Assembly (NCBI RefSeq): GCF_035573695.1
Contig: NZ_CP121694.1
Span: forward strand, 844,501-908,500
Source: Metallumcola ferriviriculae
GTDB lineage: Bacteria > Bacillota > JADQBR01
Reading direction: 5' to 3'
Length of the DNA: 64,000 nt
The position numbers and the translations under genes were made by a program. Position 1 is the stretch's first letter, and each line of letters begins with the position of its first letter. The notes under the pieces were generated by a model. The model saw only the letters and a program-made list of their open reading frames with translations. It was not told the origin of the DNA and ran no database searches. Positions 1 to 7,146 of the stretch are shown in pieces.

Positions 1-2
1 AA

Positions 3-122
3 GAAAGAACCGAATTAATGGCAAAAGTCGGTCAACTCACTATTGAGAATGACTGGCTCAAAAAAAAATCTAAAGAAGTTCTTGGGGTCGACTGGGAGAA
101 TAAGTCTGGTTTCAAAAAATAA
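3..122 (+). CDS. IS3-family OrfA, C-terminal fragment
   Basis: Open from the window edge and read in the frame starting at base 3, ending with TAA at 120-122. The visible residues (ERTELMAKVGQLTIENDWLK, then KKSKEV) are the heptad-patterned helical end seen in IS3 OrfA proteins, which carry a helix-turn-helix followed by a leucine-zipper-like segment. It overlaps OrfB in a different frame. A run of nine A residues at 61-68 and its neighbours lies inside the overlap and is a likely -1 slippage site for making the OrfAB fusion transposase. Confidence 0.7.
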   Translation, partial: ERTELMAKVGQLTIENDWLKKKSKEVLGVDWENKSGFKK

Positions 123-930
123 CAAACTGCCGGTTAATCGGCAATGCCAGTTACTTGAGATCAATAGAACCAGTTTTTATTACACACCTAAAGAACCTGA
201 CAGAGAGCGCGAAAATATGATTAAAAACAGGCTTGATTACTGGCATACCAAGATGCCATATCTAGGGGTTAGGAAGCTTCGCAAAAAGCTACAGAATGAA
301 GACCACATTAAGGTTGGCCGTAAGTTAATTAAACGCTATATGGACGAAATGGGAATATATGCGGTCTATCCTAAACCCAACCTGTCAAAGCGTAATAAGC
401 AGCACAAAATCTATCCTTACCTGTTAAGAAACCTAGATATTAATCGGGCAAACCAGGTTTGGGCCATTGACATTACCTACATTAAGATGGGCAGAAGTCA
501 TATGTATCTAACAGCCGTCATCGACTGGTATAGTCGTTACATAGTAGGCTGGGAACTATCAGATACTTTGGACACCGCACCGGTGTTAGCAGCAGTTAAA
601 GAAGCTATCAACAGATACGGCACGCCGGAAATTATCAACAGCGATCAGGGGTCTCAGTTCACAAGCGCTGATTACACAGAATATTTAAAGAGCGTGAACA
701 TCAGACAAAGCATGGACGGCAAGGCCCGTTGGATTGATAATGTTATCATAGAGCGATGGTTTAGAAGTCTAAAAACCGAACAAATCTACACACATGAATA
801 TCTAACACCTAGAGACCTAAGGATCGGTATTAGAGAATATATCCAAGAATATAATATAGAACGGCCACATCAAACCCATGACTACCTAACTCCTCAAGAA
901 GTCTATCTGGGGATAAGCAAGGCAGCTTAA
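43..930 (+). CDS. IS3-family transposase OrfB (DDE integrase-like)
   Basis: Catalytic half of an IS3 transposase, 295 aa from a TTG at 43, although it is more likely made by frameshifting from orfA than from its own start. An HTH_21-like segment (YLGVRKLRKKL) precedes an rve integrase core. The acidic triad is visible as D143 (AIDITYI), D201 (NSDQGSQFT) and E237 (IIERWFRSLK), with the D-35-E spacing typical of the family. The C-terminus ends in the usual NIERPHQTHDYLTPQEVY motif. It is intact, so the element could be active if its left end is present. Confidence 0.92.
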   Translation: MRMTGSKKNLKKFLGSTGRISLVSKNNKLPVNRQCQLLEINRTSFYYTPKEPDRERENMIKNRLDYWHTKMPYLGVRKLRKKLQNEDHIKVGRKLIKRYMDEMGIYAVYPKPNLSKRNKQHKIYPYLLRNLDINRANQVWAIDITYIKMGRSHMYLTAVIDWYSRYIVGWELSDTLDTAPVLAAVKEAINRYGTPEIINSDQGSQFTSADYTEYLKSVNIRQSMDGKARWIDNVIIERWFRSLKTEQIYTHEYLTPRDLRIGIREYIQEYNIERPHQTHDYLTPQEVYLGISKAA

Positions 931-1213
931 TAATAGCAAGACATATCGTATATCAAAGTCAAGTAGGCTGATGGATAGTGCCGCCATGTGGACAACCCTC
1001 CGCTACGCTCCAGGTTGACGCACAAGGCTTGGACAACAAAAACCGTGTTGTCCACACTCTCCACAGCCTCGGCGACTGGTCTAAAGTTTACGACGACGAT
1101 AAAATCATTTCAAAAGAGGCAACTAATAGCATCGTTATTGCTGCTACTAAATGGGAATATCTGGTTCACTTAGAAAATTAAAATTTCTGTCTTGACAAGG
1201 GGGACACTTTAAT

Positions 1214-1423
1214 AAGCCAGTAAAAAAAATTACGGATCTTGCTTTAGAAAAGGCAATTCGTAAAGAATATAATATTGACCATTTAACGGAACTACCGTTA
1301 GAAGAGAGAAATAAAATAATCAGGGATATGTACCATAACACAGGAGTTAGCATACGGCAATTAGGAAGAGTAATAGGGATAGGAAAGACAATTATAGAGA
1401 AAGCAATTAGACAAGACAGATGA
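1214..1423 (+). pseudogene. Relic of a REP-associated Y1-type (IS200-like) transposase, C-terminus only
   Basis: A 69-codon open stretch starts directly after the IS3 right end without a start codon and ends TGA at 1421-1423. It encodes a C-terminal helix-turn-helix with the words LPLEERNKIIRDMY and VSIRQLGRVIGIGKTIIEKA, which I recognise from RAYT/Y1_Tnp proteins (SIRQIERLTGIS-type ending). The catalytic HUH and tyrosine part is absent, apparently removed by the IS3 insertion. Two REP-like repeats follow at once, which fits this family. Confidence 0.6.
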
Positions 1424-1470
1424 AACGTCCCTGCGTCTTCGACAAGACAGATGAAACGTCCCTGTGTCTT
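1410..1470 (+). repeat. Two tandem 30-bp REP-like units
   Basis: Copies at 1410-1439 and 1441-1470 differ at one base (C or T in the final GCGTCTT/GTGTCTT). Each begins GACAAGACAGATGAAACGTC and ends in GTCTT, so AAGAC and GTCTT give each unit inverted ends. The first unit overlaps the stop codon of the transposase relic. Short palindromic units beside a RAYT gene are the expected arrangement of a REP element. Confidence 0.7.
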
Positions 1471-1524
1471 TCCAAAAATTCACAATAAACCTGGTGGAGA
1501 AAGTTTTTAGTTAGGGGGGGAACC

Positions 1525-3270
1525 GTGCATTACCAATATAATCCCTACATATGGCCATTAATGGGCTCTGCATTAATTTCGCTATCACTCGGAATATATG
1601 CACTATTGAGAAGCAGAAATGTGAAAGGTTCCTCGCATTTTATCGTGCTAATGTTTCTGGTTGTAACATGGACTTCCGGCAATGCCCTAGAGATGTCCGG
1701 TGCAGATCTTTCTACTAAACTTTTTTGGGCGAACATACAGTATATCGCATATGGTTATTCTCCTGTAATCTTACTTGCAATGTGCATGGAATTCACTGGA
1801 TATGACCGGTGGATTCGGAATAGAAAATTTTTATTATGGCTGGCGGTTATACCTACGATCATCATTCTACTTGTCTGGACTGATAGAATATATGGCTTGG
1901 TAAGGTATGACATACATATGGATTACAGTGGTTTTTTCCCAGTCATCGTAAAAAAATATGGACCTGCCTTTTTTATACATGTGCTGTACGTAAATATTCT
2001 CAATATATCCGCCTGGGTGCTGCTTATAGTGACGGTATTTTTTAAGAAAGGCGTTTACAGAAAACAAGCGATGGCGCTGTTTCTCGGATTAAGTTTAACC
2101 TTAATACCAAATATTATCTATGTATTAGGTCTCAGTCCGCTGAAAGGATTTGATATTACACCGGTGCTTTTTGGACCGGCAAATTTGATTATTGCTTGGG
2201 GCATCTACCGCTTCAAGCTGTTAGACGTAGTTCCTGTAGCGCGTGCTACTGTGATTGAGACTATGGCTGCAGGGGTTATGGCCCTAGATTTACAAGATAG
2301 GGTATTGGATATTAATCCTGCCTTTGAAAAGATACTCGGCCATACTGCGGCACAGATTATTACAAAACCAGTTGGGGAAGTGTGTGCTGAAAATCCTGAA
2401 TTGGTAAGCGCCTGTGTTGATAGGAATACTAATCAAAGAGAGTTTCTCTTAAACACGAACGGATTGTCGAAGGTTTATGAGTTATTAATTTCTCCTCTTC
2501 ACGATCACAAGGGCACATTGATAGGCAGGCTTGTTGTAGCATATGATATAACAGAAAGAAAGAAGGTACAGCAGGAATATATGCAACAGCAGTGGAAGCT
2601 TGCTGTTGCAGAGGAAAGGGCACGGCTTGCCAGAGATATGCACGATAATTTGGGGCAGACAATGGGGTTTATCAATCTTCAGGCGCAGGGCATAAGGCAG
2701 GAGCTATTAAACGCAGGAGTAGAAATTGCTTCACATAAGCTTGACAGACTGGTGGAAGGTGCTCAATCGGCGCATCAGGAAATCAGGGAGTATATCCGAG
2801 ATGCCAGGAATACAGAATTAATGGAAAAGAATTTTATTACTGCGTTGACAAAGGATATTATGAATTTTGAAGAACAGACCGGCTTAAAGATAAAATTAGA
2901 TATTCCGAATGGATTTACAGGAGAAGACTTGGAACCCAATGTGCGTATCAATTTGCTCAACATTTGCAGAGAAGCCTTGAACAATATCCGGAAACATGCT
3001 GAGGCTGTTCAGGTGAAAATATTGATTTCAGATGTTGGAAACCAGCTAAGTGCTACAGTTGAGGATGACGGTAAGGGATTTGATCTTGCTAGCCATGATC
3101 ATGGAACGAAGACTAAGTTTGGATTAGACATCATGCAGGAGCGTGTATCACAAATAGGGGCTCAAATTGATATTCAATCTACAGTTGGAAAGGGAACCAG
3201 AATAGATTTTTCTGTACCGCTGAAGGAGGGGGAAAAGGAAAATGCAGATGAAATTGATGTTGGTAGATGA
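1525..3270 (+). CDS. Membrane sensor histidine kinase (7TM-PAS-HisKA_3-HATPase)
   Basis: 581 aa, GTG start after the G-rich TTAGGGGGGG. The first ~230 residues hold about seven hydrophobic segments like the 7TM histidine kinase N-terminal domain, followed by a PAS domain (about 235-340: GVMALDLQDRVLDINPAF). The phosphoacceptor is H373 in RLARDMHDNLGQ, a HisKA_3/NarX-type H-box. The ATPase shows an N-box (CREALNNIRKHAEA) and a G-box (VEDDGKGFD). It overlaps the next gene by 29 bases, so the two are translationally coupled partners. The ligand is unknown. Confidence 0.9.
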   Translation: MHYQYNPYIWPLMGSALISLSLGIYALLRSRNVKGSSHFIVLMFLVVTWTSGNALEMSGADLSTKLFWANIQYIAYGYSPVILLAMCMEFTGYDRWIRNRKFLLWLAVIPTIIILLVWTDRIYGLVRYDIHMDYSGFFPVIVKKYGPAFFIHVLYVNILNISAWVLLIVTVFFKKGVYRKQAMALFLGLSLTLIPNIIYVLGLSPLKGFDITPVLFGPANLIIAWGIYRFKLLDVVPVARATVIETMAAGVMALDLQDRVLDINPAFEKILGHTAAQIITKPVGEVCAENPELVSACVDRNTNQREFLLNTNGLSKVYELLISPLHDHKGTLIGRLVVAYDITERKKVQQEYMQQQWKLAVAEERARLARDMHDNLGQTMGFINLQAQGIRQELLNAGVEIASHKLDRLVEGAQSAHQEIREYIRDARNTELMEKNFITALTKDIMNFEEQTGLKIKLDIPNGFTGEDLEPNVRINLLNICREALNNIRKHAEAVQVKILISDVGNQLSATVEDDGKGFDLASHDHGTKTKFGLDIMQERVSQIGAQIDIQSTVGKGTRIDFSVPLKEGEKENADEIDVGR

Positions 3271-3913
3271 CCATTCCTTATTCCTGGAAGGCCTTCAATA
3301 CCTGCTTGAAACCCATGGCATCAACGTTACCGGTACAGCCCATAATGGCAGGGATGCACTTGTCAAAGCCCGTATTTTAAAACCGGATATTATCTTAATG
3401 GATATCAAAATGCCTGAGTGCAGCGGAATGGATGCCTTGAAGCTGATTAAGGCCGAAATGTCGGATATTAAGGTTGTAATGCTCACCACATCTGAGGAGG
3501 ATGAAGATCTTTTTGACGCAGTCAAATACGGCGCTTCAGGGTACCTGTTAAAAGACACTAATGCCAAAACACTTGTGGACATGTTGTCTGATCTTGAAAG
3601 AGGGGAGGTTCCTCTTTCGCCGGGCCTTGCTGCTAGGCTCTTAAGAGAATTCAGACTCAGTGGTAGATATGATCCTAAACCCTTGCAGCAGATAGCAGGC
3701 GACATCCAAGAAGGATATCTCACTAACAGGCAGTTGGAGGTTCTGGATATGGTGGCCAAGGGAAACACCTATAAAGAAGTGGGAGACGCTTTGGGAATTA
3801 CCGAAAGGACTATAAAGTATCATATGGGGAGAATAATTGAACTATTGCATCTAGAAAACCGAGCACAGGTGATTGCCTATGCGGCTCGTAGAGGGCGAAA
3901 TACCGGTGAATAA
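3242..3913 (+). CDS. NarL/FixJ-family response regulator
   Basis: 223 aa. The receiver domain (1-120) carries the acidic pair in LMLVDDHSLF, the phosphoacceptor D54 (IILMDIKMP) and the lysine in YLLKD. The C-terminal LuxR-type HTH (about 155-215) reads LTNRQLEVLDMVAKGNTYKE then ITERTIKYHMGRII. The start lies 29 bases inside the kinase gene behind GGAGGGGGAAAAGG. It is the cognate regulator of the upstream kinase. Whether it controls the neighbouring sigma factor/peptide locus is only an inference from position. Confidence 0.93.
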   Translation: MQMKLMLVDDHSLFLEGLQYLLETHGINVTGTAHNGRDALVKARILKPDIILMDIKMPECSGMDALKLIKAEMSDIKVVMLTTSEEDEDLFDAVKYGASGYLLKDTNAKTLVDMLSDLERGEVPLSPGLAARLLREFRLSGRYDPKPLQQIAGDIQEGYLTNRQLEVLDMVAKGNTYKEVGDALGITERTIKYHMGRIIELLHLENRAQVIAYAARRGRNTGE

Positions 3914-3944
3914 AGGGTTTGACAGTTATTAAAGGCGGGTTAGC

Positions 3945-3990
3945 AAAAAAAAAGTACAGTTTCCTACTATAGGAGACTGTACTTTTTTTA
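3945..3990 (+). terminator. Rho-independent terminator after the two-component pair
   Basis: AAAGTACAGT, TCCTA, loop, AGGA and ACTGTACTTT form a long stem followed by TTTTTTATTT. Confidence 0.85.
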
Positions 3991-4012
3991 TTTGTAAGAC
4001 TGTACTTTGGTA

Positions 4013-4050
4013 CATTGTAAATAAAAGGAAATAAATAATATAATGATAGA
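4013..4050 (+). promoter_or_regulatory. Candidate sigma-A promoter for the ECF sigma gene
   Basis: TTGTAA, an 18-base spacer and a perfect TATAAT (around 4039-4044) stand about 140 bases ahead of the sigma factor start. The A-rich leader between them shows no other clear element. I do not see the TGTAAT-N16/17-CGTATT pattern here, so autoregulation is not supported by the sequence. Confidence 0.45.
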
Positions 4051-4188
4051 AACGGTCGGATAATAACTTTTTTTAGTAATAATCGGCGAATATGATCTAA
4101 TTTCCAACGATAGTAAAGAAAAGTTGCAGCGCATATGCTTCGTTTGAAGACCAAGAAAGTTGTTTTTAGGAAGGATGGTTTAATAACG

Positions 4189-4758
4189 ATGGTAATGCTG
4201 AATCAAACAGAGGAAACATCAGTGATAGCCCTGGCTAATGATGACGATATTGCATTTACTAAGCTTTACAACTGTTACTTTTCCCGGATTTATAACTATG
4301 TGCACTATCGTGTTTCAGATTTTCATACTGCTGAGGATTTAACCAGTCAGATCTTTGAAAAGTTGTTTTCCAAACTGAAAAACTACCAGCCGGAAAAAGC
4401 GCCATTTTCTACTTGGGTTTTTAGCATTGCTCGTAATACCATCACGGATTATTATCGCAGTCAAACGCGAAATCGCGTTACTTCCCTCGACACAACTAAA
4501 GAGCTCATGGATGTTGATTCTAGCCTCGATGATATCGTTGCTTTCAATGAAACGCAGCAGCACTTACGAAAGGCTTTAGCTTCTTTAAACCAACGTGAGC
4601 GTAATATTATCGCTTTGAAGTTTTGGAGCGGATGCTCCAATAGAGATATTGCTAGACTTGTCGGTATTAGTGAAAGCAATACAGGGGTTATATTATTTCG
4701 GGCCATGCGGAGGTTGCGCATAATCCTGGAAAGCCAGGGGTTGAACATTGATGGATGA
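4189..4758 (+). CDS. ECF-type sigma-70 family RNA polymerase sigma factor
   Basis: 189 aa from ATG 4189, chosen because AGGAAGGA lies upstream (4168-4175); an in-frame ATG at 4135 would add 18 residues with no ribosome site. Region 2 is seen in KLYNCYFSRIYNYVHYRV through STWVFSIARNTITDYYRS and region 4 in LNQRERNIIALKFWSGCSNR with the helix-turn-helix ISESNTGVILFRAMRRL. There is no room for regions 1 or 3, as in ECF factors. It overlaps the next gene by 8 bases. I infer that it reads the three TGTAAT-N16/17-CGTATT promoters of this locus. Confidence 0.9.
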   Translation: MVMLNQTEETSVIALANDDDIAFTKLYNCYFSRIYNYVHYRVSDFHTAEDLTSQIFEKLFSKLKNYQPEKAPFSTWVFSIARNTITDYYRSQTRNRVTSLDTTKELMDVDSSLDDIVAFNETQQHLRKALASLNQRERNIIALKFWSGCSNRDIARLVGISESNTGVILFRAMRRLRIILESQGLNIDG

Positions 4759-5128
4759 AAAAACAAAGGCTGATATTTACCTAGAATACCTAGAGCAAAT
4801 TCTATCAGGGAAAAAAGACATTGGACATGTAGAGGATGTAGAGATTGAAAAGCTGCTTCTGCTGGCAAAGACCATGGTAGCTGCTGAAATTAGCATCAAC
4901 AATGAAACGAGAGAGAACTTGAAAAAACGGCTTCTAGCTCAAGTCACAAAAAACAATAAGTCACGTTTATCTGTGTTGTCAAGAAACGATGACGAATTAG
5001 ATGAAGAAGATTTAGAGTATGTTGCTGCGGGATTTGGAGGACAATCCGGAGAGCAGAATAATATCTGTCCTTTCTGTGGGGCGAGGTTCAATAAAATCGC
5101 GGGGAAATGTTCTTTTTGTAATCGTTAG
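4751..5128 (+). CDS. Anti-sigma-like small protein with leader-like motif and zinc ribbon
   Basis: 125 aa, translationally coupled to the sigma gene (ATG 8 bases before its end). Residues 1-75 are helical and charged (YLEYLEQILSGK, EKLLLLAKTMVAA), like the N-termini of small proteins paired with Clostridial ECF factors; no membrane segment is present. Residues 80-97 (DDELDEEDLEYVAAGFGG) strongly resemble the end of Nif11-type leaders; compare GELSDNDLDEVAGG in the next gene. The C-terminus carries CPFCG (106-110) and CSFC (120-123), a treble-clef/zinc-ribbon pair. It could be an anti-sigma factor, a second RiPP substrate, or both. No named family was recognised. Confidence 0.6.
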   Translation: MDEKTKADIYLEYLEQILSGKKDIGHVEDVEIEKLLLLAKTMVAAEISINNETRENLKKRLLAQVTKNNKSRLSVLSRNDDELDEEDLEYVAAGFGGQSGEQNNICPFCGARFNKIAGKCSFCNR

Positions 5129-5168
5129 AAGTAAATTGTGCAAAAGATTAAAAAGATTGTTTTTAAGA

Positions 5169-5197
5169 TGTAATACATTTTAGGGGAAAAACGTATT
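5169..5197 (+). promoter_or_regulatory. ECF-type promoter copy 1 (precursor peptide)
   Basis: TGTAAT (5169-5174), 17-base spacer, CGTATT (5192-5197). The pattern matches the TGWAAC-N16/17-CGTA type of Bacillus ECF sigma promoters. The flanks resemble copy 2 at 9088 over about 65 bases, including ACATTTTAGGGG. The start of transcription would lie near 5203, about 48 bases before the peptide start. Confidence 0.7.
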
Positions 5198-5250
5198 AAC
5201 CCTTGAAAAGGCACACGATGTGTGTGCAAATAAAAAAAGGAGGTTATATA

Positions 5251-5508
5251 ATGAGTGTTGAATCAGCAAAGAAGTTTTTGGAAAAGGTAAAAAATGATGA
5301 GGATTTTAAAAACAAGTTAAGTGGGCTGAAAAACGAACAAGAACGTTTGGATTTTTCTAAGGCAGAAGGTTTTGATTTTAGCGTGGCTGAGCTAACAGAA
5401 GCAAATGGTGGAGAGTTGTCAGACAATGATTTGGATGAAGTTGCAGGCGGTATTAGTGCGTGTGGAAAGATCTGTAAGTGGGGCGCGGAAATTAATGTCG
5501 AGTCGTAA
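5251..5508 (+). CDS. Nif11-type RiPP precursor peptide
   Basis: 85 aa. Start fixed by AAAAGGAGG seven bases before ATG 5251. The leader (1-67) opens MSVESAKKFLEKVKNDEDFK and shows the Nif11 patterns of charged repeats and a closing LSDNDLDEVAGG with a double-glycine cut site at G66-G67. The predicted core is ISACGKICKWGAEINVES (18 residues) with cysteines at 71 and 75. A radical SAM enzyme lies downstream in convergent orientation and a C39 exporter lies beyond it, so the inferred product is a cross-linked, exported peptide. Lanthionine synthetase genes are not present. Confidence 0.85.
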   Translation: MSVESAKKFLEKVKNDEDFKNKLSGLKNEQERLDFSKAEGFDFSVAELTEANGGELSDNDLDEVAGGISACGKICKWGAEINVES

Positions 5509-5557
5509 ATTTAGCTAGTAATGTTCAAAATTTAGATGCTCTAAAAAAGCAGGTTTA

Positions 5558-5606
5558 CTCAATAAATAGAGGGAGCTGATAAAATCAGCTCCCTCTATTT
5601 ATTGAG
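5558..5606. terminator. Bidirectional terminator between precursor and maturase
   Basis: A perfect 23-bp stem (CTCAATAAATAGAGGGAGCTGAT and its complement) with a 3-base AAA loop. A/T-rich flanks on both sides suit the two convergent genes. Confidence 0.9.
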
Positions 5607-5662
5607 AATTTATATTTAGTAGACCAGAAACTATAAGTCTTTTTGAGCTACTAAAAATTGAT

Positions 5663-7054
5663 TTAAAAATCAAGTGGACATGGTTTAGGAGGAAATATCT
5701 TGTGATCAAGAAGAAAATTGTGATCCTCGTGATCAAGCATACTATATATATAGGCAGATAGTTCAAGTTCGCGGCGCTTCAATCGGCATAAATCTTCAGA
5801 TTGTTTAAATACAGAGTCGCCGGAACTGGCATTCATATGCTTGCATCCACCAGCGCAGTAATATTGGGCAAAACAATTAGCACATTTTTTAATAAATGTT
5901 CGCGGGGGCTTGTGATACATATCTCGGTCAAGATCTTCCATGAATACGTTTCCTAGCTTATATCTGTCTAAACCAACGAAACGATGACACGGATACACAT
6001 CGCCACTACAGGAGACGCCTAGATACCCTACGCCTGCTCCACACGGATAATGAATTTTTTTGTTGTGTAGGATGAAGAAAATCCCTTCATATAGATTTCC
6101 GTTTACAATAAGCTCTTTTAAAGATTTTGAATTTTTGCTTTTGGTATCATTTATCCATGTTTCCGCTTCTAGTTCCATCATGTTGAGTATCTTGCTCAAT
6201 TCTTTAGTCGGTTTTACGCTGCATGATTCTCCCTCAAAGAGGGAGGCAGACATTATTGCAGTGGTAATTCGTAGAAAGCCGATTTTTTTTAATGATTCTG
6301 TTACAAGAATAGGGTCGGTACTTTCGTCTATTACAGCATGCCCCCTAGTCTCAGGTAAGGCTTTAAGTAGTTTTTTTATTTTAGGAAGGATGATATCGTA
6401 AGAACCTTTGCCCTTTGTGAATGGCCGCTGCATATCCTGTATTTCTTTGGGGCCGTCAATACTGACAGTAACATTTACTTTATGCTTTTCTAAAAATGAT
6501 ATTACATCATCGTTTAGAAGAGTAGCGTTGGTTGTGACATTAAAGCTAATTTTCTTATCAACTTCATTAACTCTTTGCTGAGCATATTGTATAACTTTCT
6601 TCATCAGGGGAAAATTTAAAAAGGGTTCGCCGCCGAAAAAAACGATATTAATTTTCTTTTTTTCCTTGGATTGTTCTATCAGCCAATCTACAGCTTGTAA
6701 AGCAGTTTTTTCTTCCATAGTGCCGCCAGTACCATATTCCCCACCTTCTCCAAAGCAATAAACACACTTTAGATTACAGGTTTGAGTTACGAAAAGGGCC
6801 ATAGTAACAATTGGAACGGCTTCTTTCTTTGTGGTATTGTTTTTTTTCTTCCTGTCTTCAGAAATTAATCCAAGTTTTTTTAGACTTTCTTCCATGTCCA
6901 ATGGCAAAGACATTTCCAGCTCATTATCAATCATATTAAGAGTTTCTGCAGTTAGCCTATCAATCCGATTTGCCTCCATACGTTCAATATTAATCACACA
7001 ATGGCTGCCATGATGATGAACCAGATGAAACGGCATAATATCTTTTTTATTCAT
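5663..7054 (-). CDS. Radical SAM/SPASM peptide maturase (Nif11-peptide associated)
   Basis: 463 aa; the ATG at 7054 is preferred because AAAGGA stands 12 bases ahead, whereas an upstream start would lack a site. Residues 1-80 are a PqqD-like/substrate-recognition type region. The radical SAM cluster motif is C93-x3-C97-x2-C100 (TCNLKCVYC), followed by the FFGGEPFLNF motif. The C-terminal SPASM region contains CGAGVGYLGVSCSGDVYPC and CANCFAQYYCAGGC, giving two auxiliary 4Fe-4S clusters. Enzymes of this type form thioether or carbon cross-links at cysteines (ranthipeptide/sactipeptide maturases). It most likely acts on the peptide at 5251. It is transcribed from ECF-type promoter copy 3. Confidence 0.87.
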   Translation of the reverse strand: MNKKDIMPFHLVHHHGSHCVINIERMEANRIDRLTAETLNMIDNELEMSLPLDMEESLKKLGLISEDRKKKNNTTKKEAVPIVTMALFVTQTCNLKCVYCFGEGGEYGTGGTMEEKTALQAVDWLIEQSKEKKKINIVFFGGEPFLNFPLMKKVIQYAQQRVNEVDKKISFNVTTNATLLNDDVISFLEKHKVNVTVSIDGPKEIQDMQRPFTKGKGSYDIILPKIKKLLKALPETRGHAVIDESTDPILVTESLKKIGFLRITTAIMSASLFEGESCSVKPTKELSKILNMMELEAETWINDTKSKNSKSLKELIVNGNLYEGIFFILHNKKIHYPCGAGVGYLGVSCSGDVYPCHRFVGLDRYKLGNVFMEDLDRDMYHKPPRTFIKKCANCFAQYYCAGGCKHMNASSGDSVFKQSEDLCRLKRRELELSAYIYSMLDHEDHNFLLDHKIFPPKPCPLDF

Positions 7055-7112
7055 AAAAAGTATCATTCCTTTCGCTGTGCTCAAGGCACAAAACCTCTCC
7101 GATTATATATTT

Positions 7113-7140
7113 AATACGTTTAAGTGGAGATATCATTACA
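7113..7140 (-). promoter_or_regulatory. ECF-type promoter copy 3 (radical SAM maturase)
   Basis: Read on the minus strand: TGTAAT (7140-7135), 16-base spacer, CGTATT (7118-7113). The start of transcription would be near 7107, about 50 bases from the maturase start. The IS1182 element sits only six bases upstream of the -35 word. Confidence 0.65.
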
Positions 7141-7146
7141 AACAAG

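Larger units (their letters stand above)
1..1206 (+). mobile_element. IS3-family insertion sequence, left end cut by window edge
   Basis: Contains the tail of orfA, a complete orfB and about 270 bases of non-coding right end. The right terminus reads TTGACAAGGGGGACA and ends at 1206, the usual ...ACA end of IS3 elements. Within 982-1060 the words GTGGACAAC and GTTGTCCAC form an inverted pair, so the tail can fold. The left inverted repeat lies outside the window, so target repeats cannot be checked. Confidence 0.85.

Noticed and set aside
978-1181. 61- and 67-residue frames in the right end of the IS3 element
   Set aside because: They overlap in two frames, lie after orfB in non-coding DNA of the element and match no known protein.
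5249-5512. Longer upstream start of the Nif11 precursor at 5203
   Set aside because: The upstream frame crosses the predicted start of transcription and lacks a ribosome site, whereas AAAAGGAGG fits ATG 5251.
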